Shown in pieces: positions 1 through 14,200 of a stretch of 64,000 nucleotides of DNA. Every line of letters begins with the position of its first letter. Positions within the stretch are counted from its first letter, which is position 1. The translations under genes and the position numbers were made by a program. The stretch is from Marthasterias glacialis (taxonomy: Eukaryota; Echinodermata; Asteroidea; Forcipulatida; Asteriidae). The notes beneath the pieces are model-generated. The model made no database searches and had not been told where the DNA came from. It saw only the letters and a list, made by a program, of their open reading frames with translations. Location: NCBI GenBank assembly GCA_911728455.2, contig OU452219.1:17224397-17288396 (forward strand), written 5' to 3'.

Positions 1-420
1 CAGTCCTTTCCACATTAAGAACCAAGAAATTCTGAGCACAGGAACTTCAGAAAGATTCAGTTTCCCTACGATAACAAGTTTTGTTATTTGCAAAGATTTT
101 ACCGGTAAGTGAAGTGTCATCGGCAAACTTAATCACGGAAACTGACAAATTATCACTCCTAAAATCGCTTATGTGAAGAGAGAACATAACGGGTGACAAT
201 ACACAGTCTTGGGGGGGGGGCTCCTGTTCTTATGCTGCTGGAATTTGAAAAGGAATTCGAGAACTTGAACTCTTAGAGTATGATTTAATAAAAAAAACTA
301 CTGACCCCACAAAGATATGCAAGGATTCACATTTGTACTTTGTAATTTCCTAACAAGACATGTGGCTGAATGGAATTGTTGTTCCTTGATAGAGACAGTT
401 ACTTGTGTTACGTACGACCA
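1..420 (-). mobile_element. LINE reverse transcriptase fragment (CR1/L2/Rex-like), in ZC3H14 intron
   Basis: Read on the minus strand this gives recognisable RT blocks. NSIQPHVLL comes first, then a GAPQDCVLSP motif (family GAPQGCVLSP), then the catalytic FADDT box in VIKFADDTSLTG, then NFLVLNVERT near base 1. A C-tract interrupts the GAPQ region, and frames change between blocks. The element is degenerate and continues beyond the left edge. Confidence 0.8.
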
Positions 421-1635
421 GCCATAAAAGCCAACGCCCTCAAAGTTGGTGTGCACGGCAGACGAATAGAAAAATTAGGGAACAACCAAAATGATAACAG
501 GGTGGGAAACCAGCAAATGGCTAAGGGAAAACGGATGAGGCATTCTGTTTTCAATAACAACACATTAAGGAATTTATTAATATAAAACAATAATGCTAAG
601 GGTGGATACAAATTGGAATCAGTCGTTGTTCAAAATAATGCACAATCTACAGTGAATTGAGTGAACAAAGGAAGATACATGAATTCAGCCATATATCAAA
701 TAATGTAAATAGATAAGTCAAATAAACACCACAAAGAAATGGTGCCAGCTTGCTCGGTCAACTCAGGTTTGCTCGGGAACGGGGAGTCCGGCTCTTACCA
801 CCGGCAGCTAGCTTTCGGCAGAAATGCCACGCCCAAATATCTCGTCTATAGGTTGTAGTAGTACCAACCCCGAGACATCACCGGCAAACATCCAGACATC
901 GAGGCAATACCAGTCAGCATCCCGTCCCGAGCTTGCCTGAGTAGAAGGAGGGTGCGGCTTTGGTGGGAATAGCCTTATATACCGCACCTTAATAGGTCAA
1001 GCGTGACCACATCTTGTAAGGAGTTAACAGTGCCGCTAACAAAACACTGGTAAACAAAAGTTACTCAAAGTCAAAGAAATCGAATAGCTCAGTGAGCACG
1101 GTTATTCAAAGATAAATTTAAATTTAACTTCTGTGACCATAACATCTCCGTTCATTGTAAGATTTTGTTAAATAGGGTTTCTCCTGTGAATGAACTGGAC
1201 TGGCTGTTTTTTTTTTTCAGTCTTGGTTTGTTCACATCAATTTAAAAAGCAGGAAAAAAAGATGGCTGCCCATCAGTAAAAGCATAGAAATTACAAAGAC
1301 CTGGAGAATGAGGAACTGGACGGGACTCTTTGTCCCGCTGTGGATGTTGTGTATCAAGACCATGTGACACACGTGTATGGCAAACTGATAATATGTGACA
1401 CGGGTGTGTGGCAAAATTGGCAAAATATTTTTTTTTACTGGTCAACGGAAATGCGGCAGTATCTGTCAGCCATATTTTACTGTACACACTTGTCATGTGA
1501 TATCATTTTGCTGTACAAACATTAAAAAAAAATGGTGTATTAAAGTGGTAGTGATTTCCACTAATGGTCTCTCAACTGAGTTGTGCAGAGAACGACAAAT
1601 GAAGCGTTCTCTGAGTTCTATTTCTATAAATACGG
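421..1635. other. Intronic/upstream stretch with no recognised gene
   Basis: Short open frames only, none with a domain I recognise. The part from 730 to 1020 is richer in GC than its flanks but shows no splice-linked coding. It lies upstream of the first visible ZC3H14 exon and is probably intron. Confidence 0.4.
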
Positions 1636-1975
1636 GTGGCATGGATGGCGTGTGCATAAAGCGCTCGCCTCTCACTAATGTGGCCCTGGTACGATTCCCG
1701 GCCAAGGCCATATGTGAGTGGAGTTGGGCATTGGTTCTCTCCTGTGCCACAAGGATTTTCCTCCGGGCCCTCCGGTTTTCTTCCCTCTGGAAAAATCAAA
1801 CTCTTTTGATCTCTGGTTGTGCTCCGTGGTCATATATGGGTTGATGTGGCTGGCTGCCGAAGGCGCCCTTGAATGCCTGCAGCTTGAACATGTGTAGCCG
1901 CGTCCTTAGCACTTCAGCTTCTTGGCTGCCAGTAAGGACGATCAGCCTCCCAAATTATTATTATTATTATTATTA
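1636..1975 (+). mobile_element. tRNA-derived SINE with (ATT)n tail
   Basis: The tRNA-like head carries an A-box-like start (tggcgtgtgcataaagcgc) and a B box (GGTACGATTCCC, one change from GGTTCGANTCC). A body with cctccgggccctccggtttt follows, and it ends in a run of ATT from about 1956. Position and tail are as expected for a SINE inserted in the ZC3H14 intron. Confidence 0.65.
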
Positions 1976-2097
1976 TAAGTAAATGTCAAAAAGGGAATAC
2001 TGTACCACAATAGCACTCAATGAAGAGGAAAGAAGTAGCTTTTGCAGACTACTTGCTAACCGCAACTAACTTTACACCATGTGCCGTTTGATAACAG

Positions 2098-2251
2098 ATG
2101 ACAATGAGGTTCTGGACACCAGACAAATCTGCATGGAAACGGAAATGCCATCTCAACCAGTGATCTATGTTATTCGAGATGAGAATAAAGAGAAAAAGGA
2201 GGAGCAGCCTGTCTACACGCCTAACCCTGGTATGGTTGAGAGCAGCCAGAG
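2098..2251 (+). CDS. ZC3H14: ZC3H14 exon a (first exon visible)
   Basis: The acceptor ends at 2097 (ataacag) and the donor starts at 2252 (gtgagt). The exon opens with the last two bases of a codon, so a further exon must exist upstream. It encodes an acidic and polar stretch beginning DNEVLDTRQICMETEM, with no named domain. It ends with two bases of a codon that the next exon completes as Ser. Confidence 0.85.
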
Positions 2252-5200
2252 GTGAGTTAGTGCTGTACAGCAGGCATGTGATTTCTCAGGATTTTTCCTG
2301 ACTTCAGGATTTTCTCAAAATCTCCTCGAGCCGTCATATTTTTGGGGGTAAGAATGTAAAGCAGTCACCAAAGGGAGAAAGAAATAGTCCACATTGTGTC
2401 CAAACGTGTAGTTTTCTATTTCAGGAGGTGCACATAAATCTGTAAGTGTAGAACACCCGAATGGCAACATTTCATAGGTTCCGGCTCTAAAATGAAGGGG
2501 AAACCAGACTTGCTCGCCATTCATCAGAAATCTTCACATTCGGCAACTCTCATCCCTGGTACAGACCCCAGGGCATGAGGAGTGTGGGTAGTTTATTTTA
2601 TTTGATATTTTATTGAAACAAACACAAATCGTAGCCAGAAGGCCAAATTGGATGTGTTTTTACCAAAAATTGTAAGAATAAACATCAAAAGGCAAAATAG
2701 GCCAGCTCCACACAAGATGATCCAAACAAGAAGGAAAATAAGTCAAAGATGAAAAGACACAGAGAAAAAGATAAAAACCCCAAGGAAAATTCTGTTCATA
2801 AATACTTGAGACAGTTTATCCATTCTGATAAGTCGAGAGCATGTCACATGGGGGTGTTTAAACCACTGATAGAGACATGACCAAGAGTGTTTATGTTCCA
2901 TGTTCCGAAGGAGCGGAGCCATGAATCTGGCATTGGACGAACATTTTTTGGTGTTTTTGATCTTGCAATGTTGCGGTTTCCAGGCAATACAAACATGATC
3001 CCTCAAACCATCTGGAGCAAGATCTTGAGGTTTGTTATACAATGAAGTCATTTCAGAATTAGTCGGAAGTTGGTCAAGAGTGTCTTCTGCACATGTGTAG
3101 AAGTCAACAATTTGGAAAATATCATAATTTGGAAATTAATCTTCATACAGTTCATTAACCAGTTGAAACATGATGACGTGAATACACGCAAATGTTTCCC
3201 CTGCCTGGAAATGGAAGTCGTGTAAAGACGCCATTATGTACTTTCGGACCACAGGAGCAAAGGTCATTCAACTACAGAGCGTGCACAGACCACACACACG
3301 TTGTCTGACGCTTTGTTTTACCCACACAAGGACAGAAAAAGGTCTAGAATGTATTCGCATTTTGGGACCATTGAGAGGCAGTTTTGTGTAATCCTCGATT
3401 ATAGACCTTTGTCCTTTTGTTGGAAGAGCATGATTATGAGACAATGAGAGGCTTCCACCATTGTTCATTCATTGTATTTCAGCTGAATGGAATCAAGTCA
3501 AAGTGAGCCGGCAATCGAGCCATGGTTTCATGTTTAATGCCACTCCTATGCCATACATGTAGGTAACGGCCGATGTTTTGCACATTATGCTGCATGAATT
3601 TGACATTTTCTTGGTCGAGAAACAAAATGGATGATCCAACAAAGAGAAACTTTTCTCTCTTGGTATCCTCAAAGAAAAAAGATTCTGGCAACTCTGCCAA
3701 AAGAATCCTGCCAGGCGGACGGGCCCCCCCCCCCAAAAAAAAAAATGAATCCCTGCGGAAACTGGTTAAAATCACCTAATATAATAAATACCAATTTCAG
3801 GATAATTGGTTCTCAGATTATCAATGTTCAATAAGATATGTTCGTTCTCAGCAGTTCTTGGTAGGGAGAGTTGGTGTTGATTTAAACAGCACACAGGACT
3901 ATGGATGACTTGCCACGTGGAAGCATTGCCACGTGGGAAGGAAGCCAACGGCTTCACTTTCAACCAGATGCATTCTAGTTGTTCAGGAACTTTGATGTTT
4001 TCTGTAGGGACTGCATCAATGACATAAATAGCAACCCCTTCATCTCATTGATTATCTTGACATTTAGAAAATAGCTTGTAGTCTGGAATACCCATTACAC
4101 CATCAGGTGCATTGGCGGTGGGGGCGGGGCGGGGGGGGGGGGGTGGAACCATGTCTCAGTTGTAACACCAATAACAACGTTGTTTTGTTGGAAAAGAACT
4201 TGCATCCAATTCATCCAATTTATTCATTAATGATTGAACATTAGTGCACCAGACTCAAGCTCTGGTGTTTCTGATCAGCAGAATGTGGGTTCGCGTCCCG
4301 GTCTTGACACTTGTGTCCTTTTAAGCAAGACGCTTAACCATGATTTGCTTCATTCTTCAGATTGGACGTAAAGCCGTTGGTCTCGTGTATAATGCACGTA
4401 AAAGAACCCAGTACACTTATCGTAAAGAGAAGAGGTTTGCCCTGGTGTTTCTGGCATGGTCTGGCAGCAATATGTGCCACCTCACCTTGTATCCCTTTTA
4501 AGGTGTTGTATTAAGGTCGCATAAAATCATTCAGAACAATCTCCACTCCACCAGATTTGATAACTTGGTGCCAGGAGTTTCATTTATGACAGACATGGCG
4601 CATTATAAAGTACATTATTATTATTAGTCAAGAAAATTTATGGGAGATTCCTTGCTCTGATCCGGCGTTACTGATGGTGTTATTAGCATTATTGATGGTT
4701 ATTGGAATGTCATTTACAAATTCTGGTCTACCTACTGTTATGAAGATTTCTTGGGATCTTCTAAAATTGTCAATAAACAGGAATGTAGTTCTTACGACGG
4801 TCACCTCTACAACCCCGACGCTTTATTATAAGGCCAAGTGATTTTAATGATGGTTCAAAAATTGTTCTTTTTATGTTGTTCCTCAGTGGTCGTAATGACA
4901 ACAGTTCAAATGGGGTATAGCTGTATCTTCTGTTTCGTTCAGATACTGACCTAGGTGAAGAGTGAACATGACTGGGGGATCTTAAGATACTTCCACCCTG
5001 TGCATAACTTACAGTTTATTTGGGCGTGGTGTTGATTTGGTTCCAGAAACTTTGGCCTTTGGTGCTGGTGTTAGCATCGTGGCTAGTAATGGTGTACAGT
5101 TGTTTGAAAAAAGGGCAAGAAGGGAAAAACACTGATGGTAAAACGGATAAAAGGATGATAAACGATTTACAAAGTATGGCTACTGTTGGAACAGCGCCCT

Positions 5201-8200
5201 CAAGATGAACAAAATCAAATATGAATTACCATGTCGATCTGACCAATTACCACTTGCAAGTCCTTTATCACACGGCCATGCCCCTGCTGGTTTTAATTGG
5301 CCGATGCAGACCTTGGTCACCACTCTTTTATTCCCTTATTATTGGTATTGTGTACTGCTACTTAAGAATAATTTAGTTGCTGGAGATTCATATTTTATAT
5401 AATGTGACGTCATCATGTGAATTTTGCTATTTTTGGTGAATGCTCATCATTTTTCAGCAGAGGACCGTTCCTCCTCCTTCCTCCCGATCCCCCACCTTCC
5501 TCTCGGTCCCCATCTTCCTCCCGATCCCCCACATACAACGGGAGCACATTACTTCATCAGTTAAAGTCAAGGATTTTGATACAAAATTTGTCAACTCAAC
5601 TCAAGGCCTTGGAGACGTTTTTCCTGTTTGATTGCAACGTCTTGTAACCGTTTCTGTATCCCTTTTATACAGTGAGCCCTCCCCCACCAGACCATTGAGC
5701 CCCAAATTCATCGTGACATTAGAGGGAGCTGTTAAACCCAACACCAAGCAGAGGAAGTCGGCCAGGGTGGCACCCCGTCTCTCGTCCTTCACAAGGACAG
5801 TAGACAACAGCTCCATGTACGCCAACTTTGTTCACATGCAGCAGCAGAAACAGCAGGCAGAAGAGGAACATATGATGCAGCAGCAGCTGCGGCTAGCACA
5901 GCAGGAAGCTGCCCTGCTTCAGCGTAAAAATCAGCTTCTTGAACAGCGGGCTTTGGAAGAGTACTCCATAGACGAAGACGTTCACGTTTATTCTAGACGG
6001 ACACATCATCTTGAAAAAGCAGAAGAAGAAAAAGAAGGTATGACTGCGCTGTTTTAAGACTTTTTTTTTTTTTTTTTTTCTTTTTCAAAACTTATGGCAT
6101 CTTCAAGAGTAAGTAGGGCCAATGATTTTCCGTTTCGGAGAGTTTCAATTTCATTCGGGGAACAAGTCACTGTGACTTTTTTGGGAGACTGGAAACTTTC
6201 TGTTATAGATTTTAGTGGAACAGCTGAACTTTGTAAGCTGTTTTTGGTCTGGGGCCAGTCGGTGAATGGTGAGGGCAAGGTTTGCACTTTGCCGAAATAG
6301 AAAATCACTGGCCCTAAATAAGGCATGATGTTAACTTTTGGGAACATTTTTTTATACTTTTTTTTCGAGAGTGGCTAGTGCCTTTTGCTTTCCAGGTAAA
6401 ATGTTTAAATCTTTGCTGTAGTCGTGGTTGACTAGTGAAATTCACTACTCGAGCAGTCACGTGTCAACTATTTGCGATTACTCGACTAATTGCACAAATG
6501 GCCCAAGCTTTCTTTGCAGTCAGTATTCTCTGAACAATAATAGCCTCTTTTAAAATTGTTGCAGCACCCGCTGCTAGAATACAGGATTCGAACTGCCTCC
6601 AGCTACTGGGCAAGCTCGGTGATCTCAGACATCTGAGGTCTAGAATGACAAAGGGCATGGGTTCGAATACCACCCGAGTAATATGCCTGAGGATTTGCTT
6701 TTCACAGTATTCAGGGAAAGTACTGAGTATACAGTGCTTAACACACACCTGCGTAAGGGTAAAACTCCAATAAATAAACAAATAAATGAATAAATAATAA
6801 TGGTATCCTCGGCCACCTGCTTAATACCAATTAAGTATTGCCGCCTCGTTTCATGGAAGAAAATAACCAGATGTTTTGTGTCAAAACTAAGTCCTTTTCT
6901 TGTCTTCTATGTATTGAGAATTCATTTTGATGAGTTAATGGAATTGATGTGTATTTGTAAAGCTCCCAAGCTTAGGTTCTGGGTTAACTTTGGTTTCATC
7001 ACCAATTTTGCTTCACCAACTGATTCAGCTGCTCAGTCAACGCCGGTGTTAAAACGTTGACTAGAATCAGGTGCTCTGCGTTGAACAGTGAACTAGAAAC
7101 AGGTGCAGGGTGATAAACTGATTGCAACAGATTTTATTCTTGTTTGTGACAAACCAATTTGTTTTTTTCTTCAAACTTACAGACCAGTTTGACGAGGAAG
7201 AGGTTAACCCCTTGAACAAGGAGAAATCAACCAGCGAGCGCTGCCTGTTTTGGCCGGCCTGCAAGAAAGGTAGTGAATGCTTATACGTACACCCAACAAC
7301 ACCTTGCAGGTAGGTTTTAAAAAAATTTATATATTTTTCAGTTTGAAAGCTTAAAACAGACGACAGGAACACAATAGACCTTTTGCGTCTGACGCCATGA
7401 GTCTCGTAGAGATATGTACAAGCAGCGCCCTCACTGAGGTCAAAACGGCCGTAAGTTTACTGCAGGAAAACGGCTGCGCATACCCTCTATACAGAGTACC
7501 AATCATCTTCTGTCATGTTAGCAGTTTTTCCAATGGTTCTAACTTTTGTTTGAGTACCTGAAACCAGCCAAAAGTGTTTCAACATGTGAATGCAGGTTTG
7601 TACTGAAAGTAATGTGAGTTGTCTAAAATTGTTAATTTTGTGAATACTCCCAAACTTAAGTAAAAACAAATGCACGGAAAAGGCAGGTAATTTTTTTTTC
7701 TTCATTTTTTATGGAAACTTGAGGCTTATTTAATTTTTCATTTTTTTTTTTACTTCAACAAAATCTACTTAAAATATTTTAAGCTGTTACGTTGATTCAC
7801 AATGTTGAAACACTTCTGGCTGGTTTCAGGTACTTAAACAAAAGTCTCAACCGTTGGGAAAAAAAAAACTGCTAACGTGGCCGATGCAAAGCGGTAGCCT
7901 TTATTGTGTCACACGTTGCTGTTTGTAACGTGATTAATCTGATTTGTGTAGTGCTCACTTGAAGATAGTGATGAATTCTTGAGGGGCACTGTGTGTAACT
8001 TTTGACCTACTCAGATGGCATTATTTGGTCTGAATGACTCCAATCTGAGAGAAAGGTCGCCATCTCCCATGAATGGTTTCTTTCATCACGTTTTATCAAT
8101 TTTTGATGAACCGAAGTGAGGGGCACTAGCAGCAAAAACTGTTTACACTGTTATTGTGTTCCCTTGTTTTTATTCGAGAATTTGGCGTTAATTTTGTTAT

Positions 8201-11200
8201 GTAAGCTTGTTCATTTAGACACAGTTGGGAGTGACTACAGTAATACATAAAGTCAAAGTGTAATGTCTCATTGAAAAGTATTTTTTTCCTGTTGGCCTCT
8301 TGCACTGACGTCCCACGCAGCGACTGTCCGCCCATAGTCTGCCATTTTGGGAGTTAAGTTGCATGTAAATGTGTGGTGTGGGTCTAATTGTGTGCATGTT
8401 ATTAATAATAATAATACCATACATTTATAATGTGCCATGTCTGTCATAAATGACACTCCTGGCGCCGAACTATCAAATCTGGTGGAGTGGAGACTGTTCT
8501 GAATAATTTTATATGAGACGAAGCAACCATAATACAACACCTTGAGAACTACATTCCTGTTTATTGACACTTTTAGAAGATCCCAAGAAATCTTCATAAC
8601 AGTAGGTAGACCAGAATTTGTAAATGACATTCCAATAACCATCAATAATGCTAATAACACCATCAGTAACACCGGATCAGAGCAAGGAATCTCCCATAAA
8701 TTTTCTTGACTAATAATAATAATGTACTTTATAATGCCCCATGTCTGTCATAAATGATACTCCTGGCACTGAGTTATCAAATCTGGTGGAGTGGAGATTG
8801 TTCTGAATGATTTTATGAGACGAAGCAATCATGCTACAACACCTTGAAAGGGATACAAGGCGAGGTGGCACATAGTGCTGCCAGACCATGCCAGAAACAC
8901 CGGGGCTAACCTCTTCTCTTTACGATAAGTGTACTGGCTTCTTTTACGTGCATTATACATGTGCGGTTCGGGTCTAATTGCGTGCATGTTATTAATAACA
9001 ATAATATCGTACATTTATAATGCGCCATGTCTGTCATAAATGACACTCCTGGCGCCGAATTATCAAATCTGATGGAGTGGAGATTGTTACGAATGATTTT
9101 ATGAGAAGAAGCGACCCTAATACAACACCTTGAAAGGGATACACATGGAGGTGGTGCGCATTGCTGCCAGACCTGTTGCCTAAAATGTTCACTAAAATGC
9201 TCACTGCACAGTAAGACACTAGGAATCCGACTCATGGCGCAAGCATTAAAGCCCAGTTCAACATTGGTAAGTAGAAAAACCTAAATGTTCACAGATTTAC
9301 ATATACCTTTCATGGTATAAAGATAATGATGGTAGAAAACTTTCCTTGGAATATTTCTCCCTGAAATGTTATGGTTTATAAATAATAAATGAAATAAGAT
9401 CCAAAATTAGTTTTCGTCTCAGTGAGACGAAAACTCTGCCTAGAGGAGTGTGTACAAAAATGCTCAATGCATTTTTACCGTTTTCTTGCAAATGAAACAT
9501 TGAAATGAGCTGCAATTTTCACAGGTTGGTTTTAGTACAAATATCTTGTTTTGTGCAAAGAATTGCAGTATTTACAGTCAGTTTACCAATGTTAAGCTGG
9601 GACTTTAATACAGACTAGGCAGTTTGGCTAGCATGTAACCCAATTCCTCCAATATCCTCTTCTCCTGTGTCACACCACACCAAGTTGTTTGGACTTGGAC
9701 TTTCTTAGAATGCATGATCTTGTGATAAGCACTGGTTGTTTGGGCCTGAGGGCCCAATAGATAGGTTGCAATAGACGCCATCTTTGATGACAGCTTCTAT
9801 TTTGTCCTGTAGCCGCGTCAAGCTCTATAAATTTCAACACAGCTCGAGTTACTTACCAATCAATCATGGTAGGAGTTTATAAAATGCATGCGTACCGCGT
9901 GCAGTATTTACGTGTAACGCACAGTTGCGCGCTAAAAAATGTGCAGTCATTGTCATCAAAGATGGCAGATTTTTTCCATTGTTGACGTCATGTGCAACCC
10001 CTCTATTCGGTCACTTTGGCAACTGGATTTAGAAGGATTTGGGACTGTAAGGGTAAAGCAAAGGTGAATTGGGTCAGTATACAAATCTAGTTATTTTGTT
10101 CTCTCCAAAAGCATCCGCCATGGAAGAAAAATTGTTGCTGTACATCAGTATCAACTTCTTACAGAGTTTATGTATACTTCACTATGAATTTCAATTTGGG
10201 GGTCACAAACAACTGCCGAACTGTATTTATAAATGTGTATAGTTTGTAGAATGTCTTTTCCCAAAGAGGATCTTATGTCAGAGAAATTTAACAAAAATGG
10301 TCTCTCCATTGAACACAGGACCTTCCCGAATTGTAAATTTGGAGACAAGTGCTTGTTTATCCATCCAAACTGCAAGTACGACGCTCGCTGCAGCCGAACC
10401 AACTGTCCTTTCACCCACGCCACGAGGAAACAGACTTCTCAGGCTCCTGTGACTGTCAGCCCAACCGTTATTGTCTCACCCATACCAGGTAATTATTCAG
10501 ATGCTGTCTACCCCCACAACCCTCGCTTGTTTAAATTAGATGATTGCTCTGGTCTGTGGGAGATTGGGAAACGCTCAATTCTAATTCCTTATTTTCTAAC
10601 TCGGCCATTTAGATTGTCCAGAGCTCTCTCTTGAGCATGGCCGTAGAAGCTAGTTGTCCCTAAGTCAATCAAACATGGGATCAGGTTTTCCATTCAGAGC
10701 GATATAAATAAACTCTCAGATGGGACTGTGGCAGTGGAGTAATCTAGAGTGAGTGGGTATTTCTTTCAGCAACTGACGAATCTGCTGAGGATTTCACAGT
10801 CCCTGCTGTTTCTTTGCGTTATTGATATTTTATCAATTTGAATTTTTTTACTGGCAATTATTGACTTCAAATAAGTGTTTTTTGTTGTTTGTTTTTTTTT
10901 CTTTTTAATCCAAAGGAAACCCACTATTTTAACACAATTTTTGTAAATCTGTAATAATAAAATGAAGAGAGTCAATTTGAAAAGTTTGTTTGGGTTTCCC
11001 TGGCTGGACTCTAATGAGGTTTCTTTGGGACTGTTTTGTTAAAATATGGCCAGCATAGACATTTTGACTACTTGTCTTAAAATAACAACCCCAGGGGCAA
11101 TAAAATTCTCCAGGGATCTCGGTTGGAGGGAAGCTAGATTTGCCCCTACTAGGAGTGAGAAAGCCGTCAATATTTGTCTAAAACCACCCGATACTAAGAT

Positions 11201-14200
11201 TCTGCACCGGGGAAAGAAAGAAACCTGCAACACAATAGAGCGGAACCAATACAAAGCTGTTTTTTCCCCCTTGACGCTTGGTAGTTCACTGTATGCAATG
11301 GACTAGCTGCAGTGAGTTCACTTTTGCAGGTATTCTTCATTGTGTTTATGCATCGTCGAAGTAAGAATAGTAAATGGGTCCTAGCGAATTTTTCTGCTGA
11401 GAAAAAATTAGTTGGGGGACCAGTCACAGTAATATACGTTACCTACGTCAAGGAAACCAGGGGATTTGAAAAATAATAATTGTCACAACTTTAGCCAAGT
11501 GAAATGCTGGAACTCTATAGATGTTATTTGTAATTATTTTTACCTATACACTGATGTGTGTTAAGCACTGTAAACTCAGATACTTTCCTGAGTCTTTTTT
11601 TTTTTTTTTTTTTTCTTTTTATTTCACAGGACTCGGGATAGTATGGGTAAAAAAAAATACAAATAATATTCTTTATCCCTGATGCAAAAATTGACATCTA
11701 TCTATAGATGTTAATGGATTTGGATATATTGTCTTCGTTTGGTATGGTAATAAATGCGAGTTTGAATTGAGTTGAATAGATGAAATACACTGTCCTATTT
11801 AAAGCCTCATCTCAACATTGGTAAACTGACCGTAAATGCTTCCATTCTTTGCACAAATCAGAATATATATAACAAAACCAACCTGTGAAAATTTCAGCTC
11901 ATCTCGTTTGTTTCATTTGTGAGAAAATGGTAAAAAATGCATTCAACATTGTTGTATGTATTCTTAGGCAGAGTTTTTGTCTCACATGAGACGAAAATTC
12001 ATTTTGAATCTTATTTCATTTATTATTCACAAACGATAAGACTTCAGGCAGAAATATTTCAAGAAAAGTTTTTTACCATCATTATTTTTATACCATGTAA
12101 GGTATATGTAAATCTGTGAACATTGAAGTTTTTCTTTCGAACCAATGGTGAGCTGGGGCTTTAAATTTACTTTACAAATTTACTGGGTTTTTTTCTAGAC
12201 AGAAAATGTATAGTGTATTTGATTGTGTACTAATAATTTTGTTTGTCTACTTCTTTCAGTGCCTCAAAAAGTGGCAAAAGTGTGCAAATTTCACCCAAAC
12301 TGCACAAATGTCAACTGTTCTTTCCTGCACCCGAAGGTAAGACCACAGTTCACTATGTATGGATATTATCTATTAGATACAACACCCACAGATCCTTGTC
12401 ATTTGGTTTGTGGAACGTGCGTCACGTGTTGCCATGTGGGTATTTACTGCCGTGACGTTGGACCGTCGTACATGGATAATTATAGGATGGCCAGCATGCT
12501 CCTCCTGTGTTGCTATAGAAATGAGATGTGAGTGAGAAGGCTCTATGCAGGCAGATAGTTTGATCAGACGATCATTAGCCCCAACTACCAGCATATTGCA
12601 AAACTTTGATGAATTTTTTTTATCTTTGGAGTACTAAAAATAGACAGTCCTTCAGGGTGACAGTGTTTGTCCATCTGTAATTTAAATCCTAAAAGGACAC
12701 GGTGCCTTCGGATTTGGGGCTTTTGGGATATCAAAAGCATTTGTTACGAAATGAATATGGTGGGAAAGATATTTTACAAGTAATATATAATGATTTCACA
12801 TAAATATCCCTTGAAATTGTGCGGGTTTTCTTTAGTTTAGTGACAGAACACCGTCAGCCATTTTGTAGAACCAAATTTTTGACTCCACAAAGTGGCAGAC
12901 CGTATGTTTCTATGTAGGGTGTGGTTCTGCTGGTTGTATTTGCAACACACTGTAGGTGTTCTATTGCATGAACAACTCTTAAAAAGGACAAGGAGTACTT
13001 CTAAACAGCAAAGTTTTAAGAGATTTGAAGGCAATGTGTCCCTTTAACTCGTTAAATGTCTGTGGATTTCACATCGTAAACATTCCACTGACATAGACAT
13101 GTTTTGGCACTTAGGTTTTGACATTAAATTTCATTTAAACTCTTATGTTTTTGTGAAGTAATCTAGCACACGACTTTAAAAAGTGGTGTTCGTATATTAT
13201 CGTCTCCTGCGAAGTGGTAGATCAGTTTTGTGTTTTTTTTTGCAATTCCTTTTTTAATTAGTAGGTACTGTGGTGCGCATAATCAGTTGGTCAACAAACT
13301 TTTTATAAACAGTCCTTACCCGACTAAGCTTAATAGCACTCCGCACTAATGACGTCACTTTTGCTTAAAAATACTCAGATGTCAGACAAACATTCCACCA
13401 CTCACACGATCACCGCATCAACGCGGCAGACCGTCTGTGAAGTGTTTTGGAAATGTGCCAAGTATACTCAATTAGGAAGCCCGAGGAATTAATAAAATTT
13501 AAGTGTCATAAATTTAGATTGTAGAAGTGGAGTGCTGGTACCACCATGATGTTTATAATATTATATGTTAATTAGGTGTTCGGCTACCGGCCGAAAACCT
13601 GTTGTTATTTTTCTGTTTATATATATTTTTTTTCTGCGCTTTTTTATCCTCGAACCTTGTCGGTCGATTTTCTCAAAAAGTAAAGCTTGCATGAACTTGA
13701 AACTTTACATGTACAAAGATATTAGTGAGTAGATGATACTGAAAGTTTTTTGAAATGATGACGTCATGAGGTTAAATAAACGTTAAATAATTCAAAAAAT
13801 TCATAACTCAAAAACGGCAAATGCTACATTCAAAATCTTTAGCGCATATGAAAGGTCTTGTAATGTTGGACAAATTGTATGCACACCGTGACCTCAAGTT
13901 AAAGTAACAAATCATGTTATTTGGGGCTCTAGAGCCTAAGTGAGTAAAAATATGAACAAACTTTTAATGAAAAATATTTTTTCTTTAGCTCAAGAGCATT
14001 CTAGAAATGTGATATACGACGTCATAGCTAATGTCACAACGAAAATGATACACAAGGTCGAAAAAAAATTATTTTGCTATCTCAAAAGATAAAGCATGTA
14101 CGGACTTAAAACTTACTATATACCTAGACCACAGTGTATACATGACAAAGAAAACAGTTTGGAATGATGACGTCATCAATGACGTCATTACATTAAATTG

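Noticed and set aside
1395-1844. 149-codon plus-strand frame
   Set aside because: Its second half is the tRNA-derived SINE at 1636-1975 and there is no domain or splice-linked partner.
8268-8672. 134-codon minus-strand frame
   Set aside because: It runs through SINE copies and one arm of the inverted repeat.
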